This document shows positions 33,911-42,425 of a stretch of DNA of 43,449 bases, in pieces. The DNA lies in NCBI GenBank assembly GCA_943908365.1, contig CALTTH010000041.1, positions 1-43,449 of the forward strand, written 5' to 3'. This DNA comes from an uncultured Hyphomicrobiales bacterium. Lineage in GTDB: Bacteria; Pseudomonadota; Alphaproteobacteria; Rhizobiales; Rhizobiaceae. Position numbers and translations under genes: made by a program. The notes under the pieces are model-generated. The model was not told the origin of the DNA. It did no database searches and worked only from the letters and a program-made list of their open reading frames with translations. How positions within the stretch are numbered: the first letter of the stretch is position 1; each line of letters starts with the position of its first letter.

Positions 33911-34393
33911 TCAATCGCCTGAGGCAAAAGCCTTGAGCGCGTCACCGGAAAGACGGTACCGCACCCACTCGTCCTGTGCTTCGGCACCAATGGCCCGATA
34001 GACGCGAATGGCCGACTCGTTCCAATCCAGAACGCTCCACTCGAAGCGACCACAGCCTTTTTCCACTGCAATGGCAGCCAAACGCTTCAACAGTGCCTTG
34101 CCGGCGCCGGAGCCACGCGCATCGGGCGTGACATAGAGGTCTTCCAGATAAAGGCCGTTCCTGGAAAGCCATGTGGAGTAGCTGAGGAACCAGACGGCGA
34201 AACCGATCGGCTGACCCTCGCGCTCGCAGATCAGCGCGGAGGTGACGGAGCCCTCACCGAAAATGGAGGCCGCGATGCTTTCGACCGTGGCCTTCACTTC
34301 GTGCTCGGCGTTCTCGTAGATGGCCAACTCACGAATGAAGCGCAAAATGGTGGGCGCATCGGCGGCAACCGCGTCCCTGATCAGCAACGTCAC
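33911..34393 (-). CDS. GNAT-family N-acetyltransferase (diamine acetyltransferase-like)
   Basis: Acetyl-CoA-dependent transferase of 160 residues. The sequence runs like spermidine/diamine acetyltransferases: RDAVAADAPTILRFI, GLYLEDLYVTPDARGSGAGKALL (the acetyl-CoA loop R-G-S-G-A-G), and the C-terminal VLDWNESAIRVYRAIGAE. The start is set at GTG 34393 because GGAG lies 6 bases upstream; the frame is open to 34426. Polyamine acetylation is the best guess, but GNAT substrates are not reliably read from sequence. A terminator separates it from the upstream lipoprotein gene. Confidence 0.85.
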   Translation of the reverse strand: MTLLIRDAVAADAPTILRFIRELAIYENAEHEVKATVESIAASIFGEGSVTSALICEREGQPIGFAVWFLSYSTWLSRNGLYLEDLYVTPDARGSGAGKALLKRLAAIAVEKGCGRFEWSVLDWNESAIRVYRAIGAEAQDEWVRYRLSGDALKAFASGD

Positions 34394-34419
34394 GACACAC
34401 TCCGTAGACAAAGATACCG

Positions 34420-34453
34420 AAAACAAAAACGCGACGTCAGAGGCGTCGCGTTT
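34420..34453 (-). terminator. Rho-independent terminator of the lipoprotein gene
   Basis: On the minus strand AAACGCGACG and CGTCGCGTTT form a perfect 10-base stem around a 7-base loop, followed by TTTTTGTTTT. It begins 22 bases past the lipoprotein stop and ends before the GNAT ribosome-binding site. Confidence 0.88.
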
Positions 34454-34474
34454 GTAAGACGAACCTTGGGAGTA

Positions 34475-35107
34475 TTACTGGAAGGGGTTCCACCAGCTTT
34501 TGCCGGTTCCGGCCAGAGCAGCGTTCTTCTTGCGCTCTTTTTCCTTCTTCAACTCAGGCTCGCCGAGATCGGCCAGTTGATCCTGGGACACATTGCGGTA
34601 CTCGACCGGAGGATCGGTCAGATATTTGCGCGTATTGGTGTTGACCACCGTACCGCCTTGCGCATCGGCCTTGGCCTTGCGGAAGGCTTCCCACTTCTGG
34701 GTTTCCGTCATCTGGCCGTTGGTGCCATTGCCAGCCAAGAGCGGCGAACGATAATTCGGGTTGTCCTTGTTGGCCTCGGCTTCCGCACGAAGACGCTCAC
34801 GTGCCTCTTCCGGTGTTTCCGGCCACTGCGGATTGGTCTCGCGGTTGGCAAGGCTCTGTTGTGGCTGGGCCAATTGCTCGGCACGGGCCTGGGCCGGCAC
34901 GACAAGACCCGGGCGCGGATTGTATTTCACATTCCGCTTTGTCTGATCACCGGTGATCGAGGTGGCGTTACCAAGATCGTCCAGGAGCTGTTCGCTCGCA
35001 GACTTCCCCGTACCATAGGTCGGGCTTGTGCACGCGCTCAGCGCCAGGCAGGCAAAGGAAATGCCTGCCACGGTGCGATACATGCGAAAACTCTGCGTCA
35101 TGCTCAT
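34475..35107 (-). CDS. Rhizobial lipoprotein, unknown function
   Basis: Protein of 210 residues with a lipoprotein signal: basic start, VAGISFACLALSAC with the lipid cysteine in LSAC near residue 26. The mature part is hydrophilic and rich in Asn, Gln, Pro and charged residues (WPETPEEARERLRAEAEANKD). It ends KSWWNPFQ, a pattern seen in outer-membrane-directed proteins but not diagnostic. The ATG at 35107 (MSMTQSFR) is used because GGAAGG lies just upstream. I do not recognise a domain. It is monocistronic by its terminator. Confidence 0.75.
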   Translation of the reverse strand: MSMTQSFRMYRTVAGISFACLALSACTSPTYGTGKSASEQLLDDLGNATSITGDQTKRNVKYNPRPGLVVPAQARAEQLAQPQQSLANRETNPQWPETPEEARERLRAEAEANKDNPNYRSPLLAGNGTNGQMTETQKWEAFRKAKADAQGGTVVNTNTRKYLTDPPVEYRNVSQDQLADLGEPELKKEKERKKNAALAGTGKSWWNPFQ

Positions 35108-35286
35108 GAAACCCTTCCGCCCAAGAACGCCGCGCGGCACGAATGACGCAAAACAGACGCTCTACATATTAAAACCACGCGATATGCCTGACGAAAATCA
35201 CCCTGATCTTCTCATGCGCGCGCGGCTGTCCCGACGACCGGATGCACCCCTTGATGCGTAATTCCGACCATTTTCAGGCAGGTTTA

Positions 35287-35318
35287 CCGGATGAAGGGCA
35301 AAAGCGCAATTCATCCGG
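35287..35318. other. Inverted repeat downstream of ileS
   Basis: CCGGATGAA and TTCATCCGG are exact inverse complements across a 14-base loop, 25 bases past the ileS stop. There is no U-run on the ileS strand, so it may protect the mRNA 3' end rather than terminate transcription. The remainder of the 35108-35342 gap shows nothing clear. Confidence 0.5.
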
Positions 35319-35342
35319 CAATTTTCTTGAGCAAACGAGGCC

Positions 35343-38246
35343 TCAGACGCCGACGCCTAGTTCGCGCAGTGCTGCCGCATCCCGGGCGGAAACGTCCGGG
35401 TATTGCGGGTCGGAACCGACATCGGTCGTGATCCGCCAGGAGCGAGCACATTTCCGCCCTTCCGCCAGCTTCTGCTCAACCGCGACCTTCTGCACCTCGC
35501 CGAGACGGAATGCATCCGCCGGACCTTCGCCCGCAACCACGGAGATTGCCGAGGTGATGCAGATCTCTGCGAAGTCCTGACCCTCCAGTGCCGCCATCAG
35601 CTCCGGATCGGCAATATGGACCACCGGTGCCGCCTCCAGCGAGGAACCAATGCGCTTTTCCCGCCGCTCGACTTCCAGCGCGCCGGTCACCACCGTGCGA
35701 ACCTTGCGGATCTTCTCCCACTTGGTATCGACTGCCGGGCTGTGCCATTCGGCCGGGATGGTCGGGAACTGTTCAAGATGAACAGACTCGGCGCCCGGAT
35801 GGCGCGAAAGCCATGCTTCCTCCGTGGTAAATGGCAGCATCGGTGCCAGCCATGTCACGAGGCAGTCGAAAAGCTTGGCGATCACGTAAAGCGCCGAGCG
35901 GCGCTTCAATGAAGACGGCGCATCACAGTAAAGCGCATCCTTGCGGATGTCGAAGTAGAAGGCCGAGAGCTCGACGTTGGAGAAATCCACCAGCGCACGG
36001 GCGATCTTCTTGAACTCGAAACTGTCATAGCCTTCGCGTACCACCTTATCGAGTTCGCTCAAGCGATGCAGAACGAGCTTTTCCAGTTCCGGCAGATCGG
36101 CATAGGCGATCTCTTCGCCCTTGTCGTGCGCGAGCGTGCCGAGCATCCAGCGGATGGTGTTGCGCAGTTTGCGATAGGCATCGACATTGGTCTGGATGAT
36201 CGCCTTGCCGAGACGCTGATCGTCCCAGTAATCGGTGGTCATGACCCACAGGCGCAAGATATCGGCACCTGCGTCCTTCATCACATCCTGGGGCGCAACG
36301 ACGTTGCCCTTGGACTTCGACATCTTCTCGCCCTTCTCATCCATGGTGAAGCCATGAGTGACGACGGCGTTGTAAGGCGCACGGCCACGCGTCGCGCAGC
36401 TTTCCAGCAGCGACGAATGGAACCAGCCGCGATGCTGATCCGAGCCTTCCAGATAGACGTCCGCCGGCCATTTCAGGTCCGGGCGGTCTTCCAGCGTGAA
36501 GGTGTGGGTGGAGCCCGAGTCGAACCAGACATCGAGAATGTCCATGACCTGGTGCCACTTGGCGTGGTCATGGTCGTTGCCGAGGAACCGCTCCTTGGCG
36601 CCTTCGGCGAACCAGGCATCGGCACCTTCGGCTTCAAAAGCATCGAGGATGCGGGCGTTGACGGCTTCGTCCAAAAGCACCTCGCCCTTGTCGTCGGCAA
36701 AGACGGCGATCGGAACGCCCCAGGCGCGCTGACGCGACAGGACCCAGTCCGGGCGGTTTTCGATCATGGCGCGCAGGCGGTTCTGGCCGCCGGCTGGAAC
36801 AAAGCGCGTGTCGTCGATTGCAGACAAGGCCCTTGAGCGAAGCGTGGTGCCATCGCCCAGTTCCTTGTCCATATAGACGAACCATTGCGGCGTGTTGCGG
36901 AAGATGACCGGCTTCTTGGAGCGCCAGCTATGCGGATAGCTGTGCTTCAGGCGTCCACGGGCAAACAGGTTGTTGGCAGCGATCAACGCCTTGATGACGT
37001 GCTCATTGGCATCGCCCTTCTTGCCGTTATCGTCCATCACCCGGGCAGCGCCAGCCTCTGCCGAGGGGCCGAAGCCGGGGGCATCTTCCGTGTAGAAGCC
37101 ATCATCACCGACGGTGAACGGGATTTTTGCCGAGATGCCGCGCGCCTCGAGCTGGCGCGCCTGCGCCATCCAGGCGTCAAAGTCTTCGCGACCGTGACCG
37201 GGAGCGGTGTGCACGAAGCCCGTACCGGCATCGTCGGTCACGTGATCGCCATCGAGCAGCGGCACCTTGAAATCGTAGCCGAGACCAGCGAGCGGATGGG
37301 CACTGACGAGATTGCCTAGCTCCTCGGAAGAAACGTCCCGGACGCGCTTGAATTCCAGCTTCGCCTTGGCAAAGCATTCGGCTGCCAGCTTGTCGGCAAA
37401 GACGAGCTTCTCGCCCGGCTGCGGGCCGAAATCATTGGCAGCAGCCGTGACTTCATAAAGGCCATACTGGATGCGCGACGAGAAGGAGATCGCGCGGTTG
37501 CCTGGGATCGTCCATGGCGTCGTGGTCCAGATGACGATGGAAGCGTCTTCAAGCTCAGCCGAACCCTCGGCGACCGGGAATTTCACCCAGATCGTGTCGC
37601 TTTCGACATCGTGATATTCAACTTCCGCTTCCGCCAGCGCCGTGCGTTCGACAACCGACCACATGACAGGCTTGGAGCCGCGATAGAGTTGGCCGCTCTT
37701 GGCGATCTTCAACAGCTCGCCGGCGATGCGCGCTTCGGCGTGGAAGTTCATCGTCGTGTAGGGATTGTCGAAATCGCCCTCGATACCGAGACGCTTGAAC
37801 TCTTCCGACTGAACCTTGATCCAGCCAGCGGCAAAGTCACGGCATTCCTTGCGGAATTCGTTGATCGGAACTTCGTCCTTGTTCTTGCCCTTGGCGCGAT
37901 AGGCTTCCTCGATCTTCCATTCGATCGGCAGGCCGTGGCAATCCCAACCCGGAACATAGTTGGAGTCGTAACCGCGCATCTGGAAGGAACGGGTAATCAC
38001 GTCCTTCAGGATCTTGTTCAGCGCGTGGCCGATGTGGATGTTGCCGTTTGCGTAAGGAGGGCCATCATGCAGCACGAACTTCTCGCGGCCTGCGGCAGAC
38101 GCGCGCAGCTTCTTGTAGAGGTCCATCTGCTGCCAGCGCTTGACCAGCTCCGGCTCTTTTTGCGGCAAACCGGCGCGCATCGGGAAGTCCGTCTGCGGCA
38201 GGTAAAGCGTTGCGGAATAATCGATTTTTTCTGCGGTGTCGTTCAT
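35343..38246 (-). CDS. ileS: Isoleucyl-tRNA synthetase
   Basis: Class I aminoacyl-tRNA synthetase of 967 residues. The HIGH motif is at 71-74 in PPYANGNIHIGHALNK and the KMSKS motif near 640 in GEKMSKSKGN. The CP1 editing domain lies in between (VIWTTTPWTIPGNRAI, DDAGTGFVHTAPGHG). DWVLSRQRAWGVPI and WFDSGSTHTFTL are further landmarks. The C-terminal anticodon-binding part runs from about 700. I do not see the C-terminal four-cysteine zinc site of E. coli IleRS, in line with other alphaproteobacteria. Confidence 0.97.
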   Translation of the reverse strand: MNDTAEKIDYSATLYLPQTDFPMRAGLPQKEPELVKRWQQMDLYKKLRASAAGREKFVLHDGPPYANGNIHIGHALNKILKDVITRSFQMRGYDSNYVPGWDCHGLPIEWKIEEAYRAKGKNKDEVPINEFRKECRDFAAGWIKVQSEEFKRLGIEGDFDNPYTTMNFHAEARIAGELLKIAKSGQLYRGSKPVMWSVVERTALAEAEVEYHDVESDTIWVKFPVAEGSAELEDASIVIWTTTPWTIPGNRAISFSSRIQYGLYEVTAAANDFGPQPGEKLVFADKLAAECFAKAKLEFKRVRDVSSEELGNLVSAHPLAGLGYDFKVPLLDGDHVTDDAGTGFVHTAPGHGREDFDAWMAQARQLEARGISAKIPFTVGDDGFYTEDAPGFGPSAEAGAARVMDDNGKKGDANEHVIKALIAANNLFARGRLKHSYPHSWRSKKPVIFRNTPQWFVYMDKELGDGTTLRSRALSAIDDTRFVPAGGQNRLRAMIENRPDWVLSRQRAWGVPIAVFADDKGEVLLDEAVNARILDAFEAEGADAWFAEGAKERFLGNDHDHAKWHQVMDILDVWFDSGSTHTFTLEDRPDLKWPADVYLEGSDQHRGWFHSSLLESCATRGRAPYNAVVTHGFTMDEKGEKMSKSKGNVVAPQDVMKDAGADILRLWVMTTDYWDDQRLGKAIIQTNVDAYRKLRNTIRWMLGTLAHDKGEEIAYADLPELEKLVLHRLSELDKVVREGYDSFEFKKIARALVDFSNVELSAFYFDIRKDALYCDAPSSLKRRSALYVIAKLFDCLVTWLAPMLPFTTEEAWLSRHPGAESVHLEQFPTIPAEWHSPAVDTKWEKIRKVRTVVTGALEVERREKRIGSSLEAAPVVHIADPELMAALEGQDFAEICITSAISVVAGEGPADAFRLGEVQKVAVEQKLAEGRKCARSWRITTDVGSDPQYPDVSARDAAALRELGVGV

Positions 38247-38371
38247 GATCGTACCATTATCGCGGCGCCGAATGAAGCTCGCGCCGTCTCATCAAAAAAA
38301 GAGGGCTTAGCGAAGGCGCTTGGATCGTCAGACGCATGCCTGGACGACATGCTTGAGACAAGCGCCAAAAT

Positions 38372-38410
38372 CCCGGACCTTCCGGCTCTCAGAGCGGGCG
38401 GAAGGCCGGG
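38372..38410 (-). terminator. Probable terminator downstream of ribF
   Basis: On the minus strand CCCGGCCTTCCG and CGGAAGGTCCGGG pair with one bulge, followed by ATTTTGG. It lies about 110 bases past the ribF stop and 126 bases before ileS. The stem is strong but the U-run short, so it may be partial or an ileS leader structure. Confidence 0.5.
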
Positions 38411-38518
38411 CCAATAATTCGGGATATGAACGTCGACCGATATTGGTTCATAGCCGGTTGTTTAGGACGTTTCAGCCTATTTGAAAAGGGAATTGATCAC
38501 GGGGAGTGGCCCGCTTCG

Positions 38519-39499
38519 TCAAAAAGCGATCTTGGCATCCACTTCGCTGAGCGGCGTGACGCCTGAAAGAAGCGCTCTTGCCTCTTCCTCGTCCTTCTTC
38601 ATCTGAACGACGAGTGGCTCCAGCCCATCAAATTTCAGCTCATCGCGCAGGTGGCCGAAGAAGGAAACCGAGCAGACCTGGCCGTAAAGATCGCCGCTGA
38701 AATCGAAGACGAAGGTTTCAAGAAGGGCTGCGCCATTCTCCGTTACCGTCGGGCGATAGCCAAAGCTTGCCACACCGTCATGCAGCGTTCCGTTGGGCTG
38801 TCTGAAGCGCACCGCATAGATTCCAGGCTTCAACTCCGTTTCGGGTGGCAGCGCCATGTTGGCTGTCGGGTAGCCGAGTGTGCGGCCAAGCTGCTGTCCG
38901 CGAATAACCTCTGCCTCCACCGTGAAGCGATAGCCAAGAAGACCCGCGGCACCGACCACATCGCCCTTGGCCAGACAGTCCCGAATACGGCTTGATGAAA
39001 TCACGTCCGAACCCTCATCACGAAACGAATCTACCAGCGTCACATCAAAGCCATGGCGCTTGCCGGCCTGCATCAGAAAGGCCGGACCACCCTCGCGGCC
39101 CTTGCCGAAATGGAAGTCGACGCCAGTGACGACACCGCCAGCACCCAGCCAATCGACCAGAATGGACTTGACGAAATCTTCTGCCGAACGCTGCGAGAAT
39201 GTCTTGTCGAAGGGATATTCGATAACGGATTGAAAGCCCTCCGCCTCCAGAAGGCGCGCTTTCAGCGGCGCCGGCGTCAGACGAAAGACCGGCGTCTCCG
39301 GTCGGAAAACTGTGCGCGGATGCGGCTCAAATGTCAGGACAAGGGCTGCAACGCCACGCGCTTTTGCAAGCTCCAGCGCCTGATCCAGAACGGCGCGATG
39401 GCCGCGATGGACACCATCGAAATTACCGATCGCGACAACGCCACCCTTCAATGCGTCCGGAAGCGGTTCTTTCTTCTCATTGCGATGGAACACGGTCAT
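38519..39499 (-). CDS. ribF: Bifunctional riboflavin kinase/FAD synthetase
   Basis: Makes FMN and then FAD from riboflavin. Length is 326 residues. The N-terminal nucleotidyltransferase domain has GNFDGVHRGHRAVL and EPHPRTVFRP, and ISSSRIRDCLAKGD near its end. The C-terminal kinase domain has GRTLGYPTANMALP and SFGYRPTV. It lies on the same strand as the HAD hydrolase gene upstream, separated by the palindromic repeat at 39511-39616, and is followed by ileS, a common neighbour in proteobacteria. Confidence 0.95.
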   Translation of the reverse strand: MTVFHRNEKKEPLPDALKGGVVAIGNFDGVHRGHRAVLDQALELAKARGVAALVLTFEPHPRTVFRPETPVFRLTPAPLKARLLEAEGFQSVIEYPFDKTFSQRSAEDFVKSILVDWLGAGGVVTGVDFHFGKGREGGPAFLMQAGKRHGFDVTLVDSFRDEGSDVISSSRIRDCLAKGDVVGAAGLLGYRFTVEAEVIRGQQLGRTLGYPTANMALPPETELKPGIYAVRFRQPNGTLHDGVASFGYRPTVTENGAALLETFVFDFSGDLYGQVCSVSFFGHLRDELKFDGLEPLVVQMKKDEEEARALLSGVTPLSEVDAKIAF

Positions 39500-39510
39500 C
39501 GGAAACTTTC

Positions 39511-39616
39511 TAAAGCGTGTCGCGCAAAAGTGGTCACCGGTTTTGCGATAACGACATGCGACAAAACGAGGATCTAAAGCATAAAGCGCGGATCTGAAAG
39601 ATCGCGACTCGCTTTA
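39511..39616. repeat. Palindromic intergenic repeat, copy 2 (RIME-like)
   Basis: A 106-base element. Its ends TAAAGCGTGTCGCG and CGCGACTCGCTTTA are inverse complements with one mismatch. The first internal hairpin is CGCAAAA...TTTTGCG, as in copy 1 at 14543-14645. It fills the whole gap between ribF and the HAD gene, and its right end supplies the TAA stop codon of the HAD gene (39614-39616). On the minus-strand transcript it would fold into strong structures between two genes. Confidence 0.8.
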
Positions 39617-40462
39617 GGCCAGACGCGGCATCCACCAGCCGGGCGCCGCATTCTGGCTTTTCAGGTAGCTGTTGAGCAGTGCCTCGTCGATCTCGCCGTT
39701 CAGTGTGTATTCCGCCGCATGAATGCCGCCGCTGATATAGAGGAGATCGAGACCGGCGGAGATGGCACCCTTGACGTCGGTCGGCATGCCGTCGCCGATT
39801 GCCAGAACGCGGTCCTTGCTGAACTCGCCGCGCACTTCCTTTGCCGCGGCAAAGCAGGCCTCGTAGATCGGCGCATGCGGTTTGCCGGCAATGCGCACTT
39901 CGCCGCCCAGCTGTCCGAAGTAGGCTGCCATGGCGCCCGCGCAGGGGATGATGCGCTCGCCACGCTCGACCACCAGGTCCGGGTTGGCACAAATCATTGG
40001 CGCGGAGCGGGCGACAAAGCCCTTCAGCATCTCGGTATAATCTTCAGGCGTTTCGGTTTCGTCGTCGAAGAAACCAGTGCAGACAACGGCTTCCGCATCG
40101 CTCTCACCCACCACCGTAACGTCGAGACCATCGAACAGCGGCATATCGCGCTCGGGACCCAGCAGGAAAACCTTCTTCGGTCCCTCGGCAATCAACTCGC
40201 GCGTCACGTCACCCGAGGTGACGATGCGGTCATAGGCCTCATCAGGCACGCCAAGCGCACGCAGCTGCGGAATGACGCCGATGGCTGGACGCGGGGAATT
40301 GGTGATGAGGACGACAGTCTTGCCGTTCTTGCGCGCTTCGGCCAACGCGACACCGGCCGCGGGAAAAGCGGTTACGCCATTGTGCAGCACACCCCACACA
40401 TCGGAGAGAATGACATCGAATTGGGAGGTGATGTCGCCAAGGGTGGCAATGCGGTGGGCCAT
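39614..40462 (-). CDS. HAD-type hydrolase (TIGR01459, NagD-like)
   Basis: Class IIA HAD hydrolase of 282 residues, related to NagD sugar-phosphate phosphatases. Motif I is ILSDVWGVLHNG, motif II lies in VVLITNSPRP, and the C-terminal motif IV is AIGDGMPTDVKGAISAGLD. The cap contains FDGLDVTVVG and PMICANPDLVVERG. The ATG at 40462 (MAHRIATLGD) has GGAAG upstream; the frame is open to 40612 without similarity. The substrate is unknown. Its stop codon lies within the adjacent repeat. Confidence 0.88.
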   Translation of the reverse strand: MAHRIATLGDITSQFDVILSDVWGVLHNGVTAFPAAGVALAEARKNGKTVVLITNSPRPAIGVIPQLRALGVPDEAYDRIVTSGDVTRELIAEGPKKVFLLGPERDMPLFDGLDVTVVGESDAEAVVCTGFFDDETETPEDYTEMLKGFVARSAPMICANPDLVVERGERIIPCAGAMAAYFGQLGGEVRIAGKPHAPIYEACFAAAKEVRGEFSKDRVLAIGDGMPTDVKGAISAGLDLLYISGGIHAAEYTLNGEIDEALLNSYLKSQNAAPGWWMPRLA

Positions 40463-40565
40463 GAATCTTCCAACTCTTTCCATCATTTCTAAGCCCGTGA
40501 CATCGCAAAGGCTGGTTGCGATGGCAAGCGAAAAAGACAGCGGTGGCCTGTTCGAACCTAAGACC

Positions 40566-41885
40566 TCAGCCGAGCCAAAGCCGGATGAAACCTGCCCCAA
40601 TACACAGGCCAAGCACCGGCAGCATGCCGAATTTCAGGCGAAACAGCATGATGGCCGAAACGACGAAGAGCGCCAGCGATGCAAGGTCGAGTGAATGCCA
40701 GTCCGGCAAGGACATGCCGAAATTGATCTGAGGCAGAAGTTCAACCCTGTCGACCTTGCCGAAAAGCACATGCAGGCCAAACCAGACAGAAAGATTGAGA
40801 ATGACGCCCACCACCGCACCGGTAATGGCGGACAAGGCGCCGGATAAGGCCGCATTGTCTCTCAGTCTTTCCACGTAAGGCGCACCGAGAAATATGAAGA
40901 TGAAGCTCGGTACGAATGTTGCCCAGGCGGCAACACTTGCGCCCAGAACACCCGCCAGCATCGGATCGAGCATGCCCGGATGCCGAAACGCTGCGAGAAA
41001 GCCGATATAGGAGAGGACCAGAACAAGCGGTCCGGGCGTCGCCTCGGCAAGCGCCAGGCCGTCCAGCATCTCGCTTGCCGTCATCCAGTGGTGCGTTTCC
41101 ACCGCAACCTGCGCCACATAGGCGAGAACCGCATAGGCGCCACCAAAGGTGACGACTGCGAGCCTTGAGAAGAACTCTTGCAGCTCTATGAGCGAGCTCG
41201 GCGCGGCCAGAAGCCAGAACAGCAGAAGCGGCAGTTGCCAGATGAGAATGCCGACGAGAAACCCTCGGATCTGCCGCAACAGGGGTGGCGCTTTGCTTTC
41301 GAGATCGGGCTTTGTCGCCTCCCCTCCTCGGGCTTTCAGGAAGCCCGAAATACCAGCAGCAAGGATAACGAGCGGAAAGGGAACGCCGAAGAAGAACAGA
41401 GCGATGAAGGCCGCGGCCGCAACACCGATAAGAAAGCGGCTCTTCAGCGCGCGTTTTGCCACCCGCAGCAAGGCTTCGATGACGATGGCAAGCACGCCGG
41501 CCTTCAGACCGAAGAGAAGGGCCGGCAGCCAATGTGTATCCTGATAGAGCGCGTAAGCCGAGGCGAGGGTCACGATGACGAGAAAGCCCGGCAGGATGAA
41601 GAGGGTTCCGGCAATGATGCCGCCTCGCCTGCCATGCAGCAGCCATCCGGCATAGGTCGCTAGTTGCTGCGCTTCCGGACCCGGCAATAGCATGCAGTAA
41701 TTCAGCGCATGCAGAAACCGCTCTTCAGAGAGCCAGCGCTTCTCATCGACCAGCACGCGGTGCATCATGCCAATCTGTCCGGCTGGTCCGCCGAAGCTCA
41801 AAAGGCCGACCCGGCCGAAAACCAAAAAGAGTTCCGATAGGGTCGGATGGGCGGAGGGCGATTCAGAGCGCAAAAAATCTGTCAT
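40566..41885 (-). CDS. chrA: Chromate transporter, long-chain ChrA type
   Basis: Inner-membrane CHR-superfamily protein of 439 residues made of two homologous halves. The first half has SFGGPAGQIGMMHR and LLPGPEAQQLATYAGW; the second has TFGGAYAVLAYVAQ and ATPGPLVLVLSYIGF. About ten hydrophobic segments are visible. A polar linker near 190-205 joins the halves. In characterised cases ChrA exports chromate and gives resistance; many genomic members are of unproven substrate. No chrB regulator is adjacent. It is divergent from groES. Confidence 0.9.
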   Translation of the reverse strand: MTDFLRSESPSAHPTLSELFLVFGRVGLLSFGGPAGQIGMMHRVLVDEKRWLSEERFLHALNYCMLLPGPEAQQLATYAGWLLHGRRGGIIAGTLFILPGFLVIVTLASAYALYQDTHWLPALLFGLKAGVLAIVIEALLRVAKRALKSRFLIGVAAAAFIALFFFGVPFPLVILAAGISGFLKARGGEATKPDLESKAPPLLRQIRGFLVGILIWQLPLLLFWLLAAPSSLIELQEFFSRLAVVTFGGAYAVLAYVAQVAVETHHWMTASEMLDGLALAEATPGPLVLVLSYIGFLAAFRHPGMLDPMLAGVLGASVAAWATFVPSFIFIFLGAPYVERLRDNAALSGALSAITGAVVGVILNLSVWFGLHVLFGKVDRVELLPQINFGMSLPDWHSLDLASLALFVVSAIMLFRLKFGMLPVLGLCIGAGFIRLWLG

Positions 41886-41931
41886 GCAATCGCAGTAACC
41901 ATTTTAGGTGAAATTTTTCCGACAGGCCGTT

Positions 41932-41960
41932 CTTGACACTCCTATGAGCCCTGCTTATCT
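41932..41960 (+). promoter_or_regulatory. RpoH (sigma32)-type heat shock promoter of groESL
   Basis: CTTG (41932-41935), an 18-base spacer, then CTTATCT (41954-41960). This fits the alphaproteobacterial RpoH pattern CTTG-N17/18-CYTATNT exactly. Read as TTGACA and TTATCT it also resembles a housekeeping promoter. It lies immediately before the CIRCE element. Confidence 0.8.
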
Positions 41961-41969
41961 CACTCCCGC

Positions 41970-41994
41970 TAGCACTCGGCAAATGAGAGTGCTA
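41970..41994 (+). promoter_or_regulatory. CIRCE element (HrcA operator) of groESL
   Basis: TAGCACTC, nine bases (GGCAAATGA), GAGTGCTA: a perfect inverted repeat that matches the CIRCE consensus core. It overlaps the expected transcription start region 10 bases past the -10 box, where the HrcA repressor would bind. Confidence 0.95.
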
Positions 41995-42053
41995 ACATTA
42001 ATCAGGTGGGTCGTATCCGATCCGCGAATGTCATTTGATCGAGGGAATAGACA

Positions 42054-42350
42054 ATGGCAAGCACCAATTTCCGCCCGCTCCACGACCGCGTCGTCGTTCG
42101 TCGCGTTGAGTCTGAAGCTAAGACCAAGGGCGGCATCATCATTCCTGATACCGCCAAGGAAAAGCCGCAGGAAGGCGAAATCGTCGCAGTCGGCTCCGGC
42201 GCGCGTGACGAGTCCGGCAAGATCGTCGCTCTCGACGTCAAGGTCGGCGACCGCATCCTGTTCGGCAAGTGGTCCGGCACGGAAGTCAAGCTCGACGGCG
42301 AAGACCTTCTGATCATGAAGGAAGCCGACATCATGGGCATTATCGGCTGA
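42054..42350 (+). CDS. groES: Co-chaperonin GroES
   Basis: Heptameric lid of the GroEL chaperonin, 98 residues. FRPLHDRVVVRRVE opens the fold, the mobile loop carries EAKTKGGIIIPD, and GEIVAVGSGARDE, KVGDRILFGKWSGTEV and the C-terminal EADIMGIIG are typical. It is preceded by the RpoH-type promoter and CIRCE element and followed 75 bases later by groEL. Confidence 0.98.
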   Translation: MASTNFRPLHDRVVVRRVESEAKTKGGIIIPDTAKEKPQEGEIVAVGSGARDESGKIVALDVKVGDRILFGKWSGTEVKLDGEDLLIMKEADIMGIIG

Positions 42351-42425
42351 TTAAGCCGCCTTCCGCATTTCCGTAATCTGAAGCCGGACATCGTTCCGGT
42401 CATTCGAAACCAGGAGTTTTGAAAC

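Noticed and set aside
38247..38518. T-box or other tRNA-sensing leader before ileS
   Set aside because: No T-box core motif is present, and such leaders are characteristic of Gram-positive bacteria. The hairpin there is better read as a ribF terminator.
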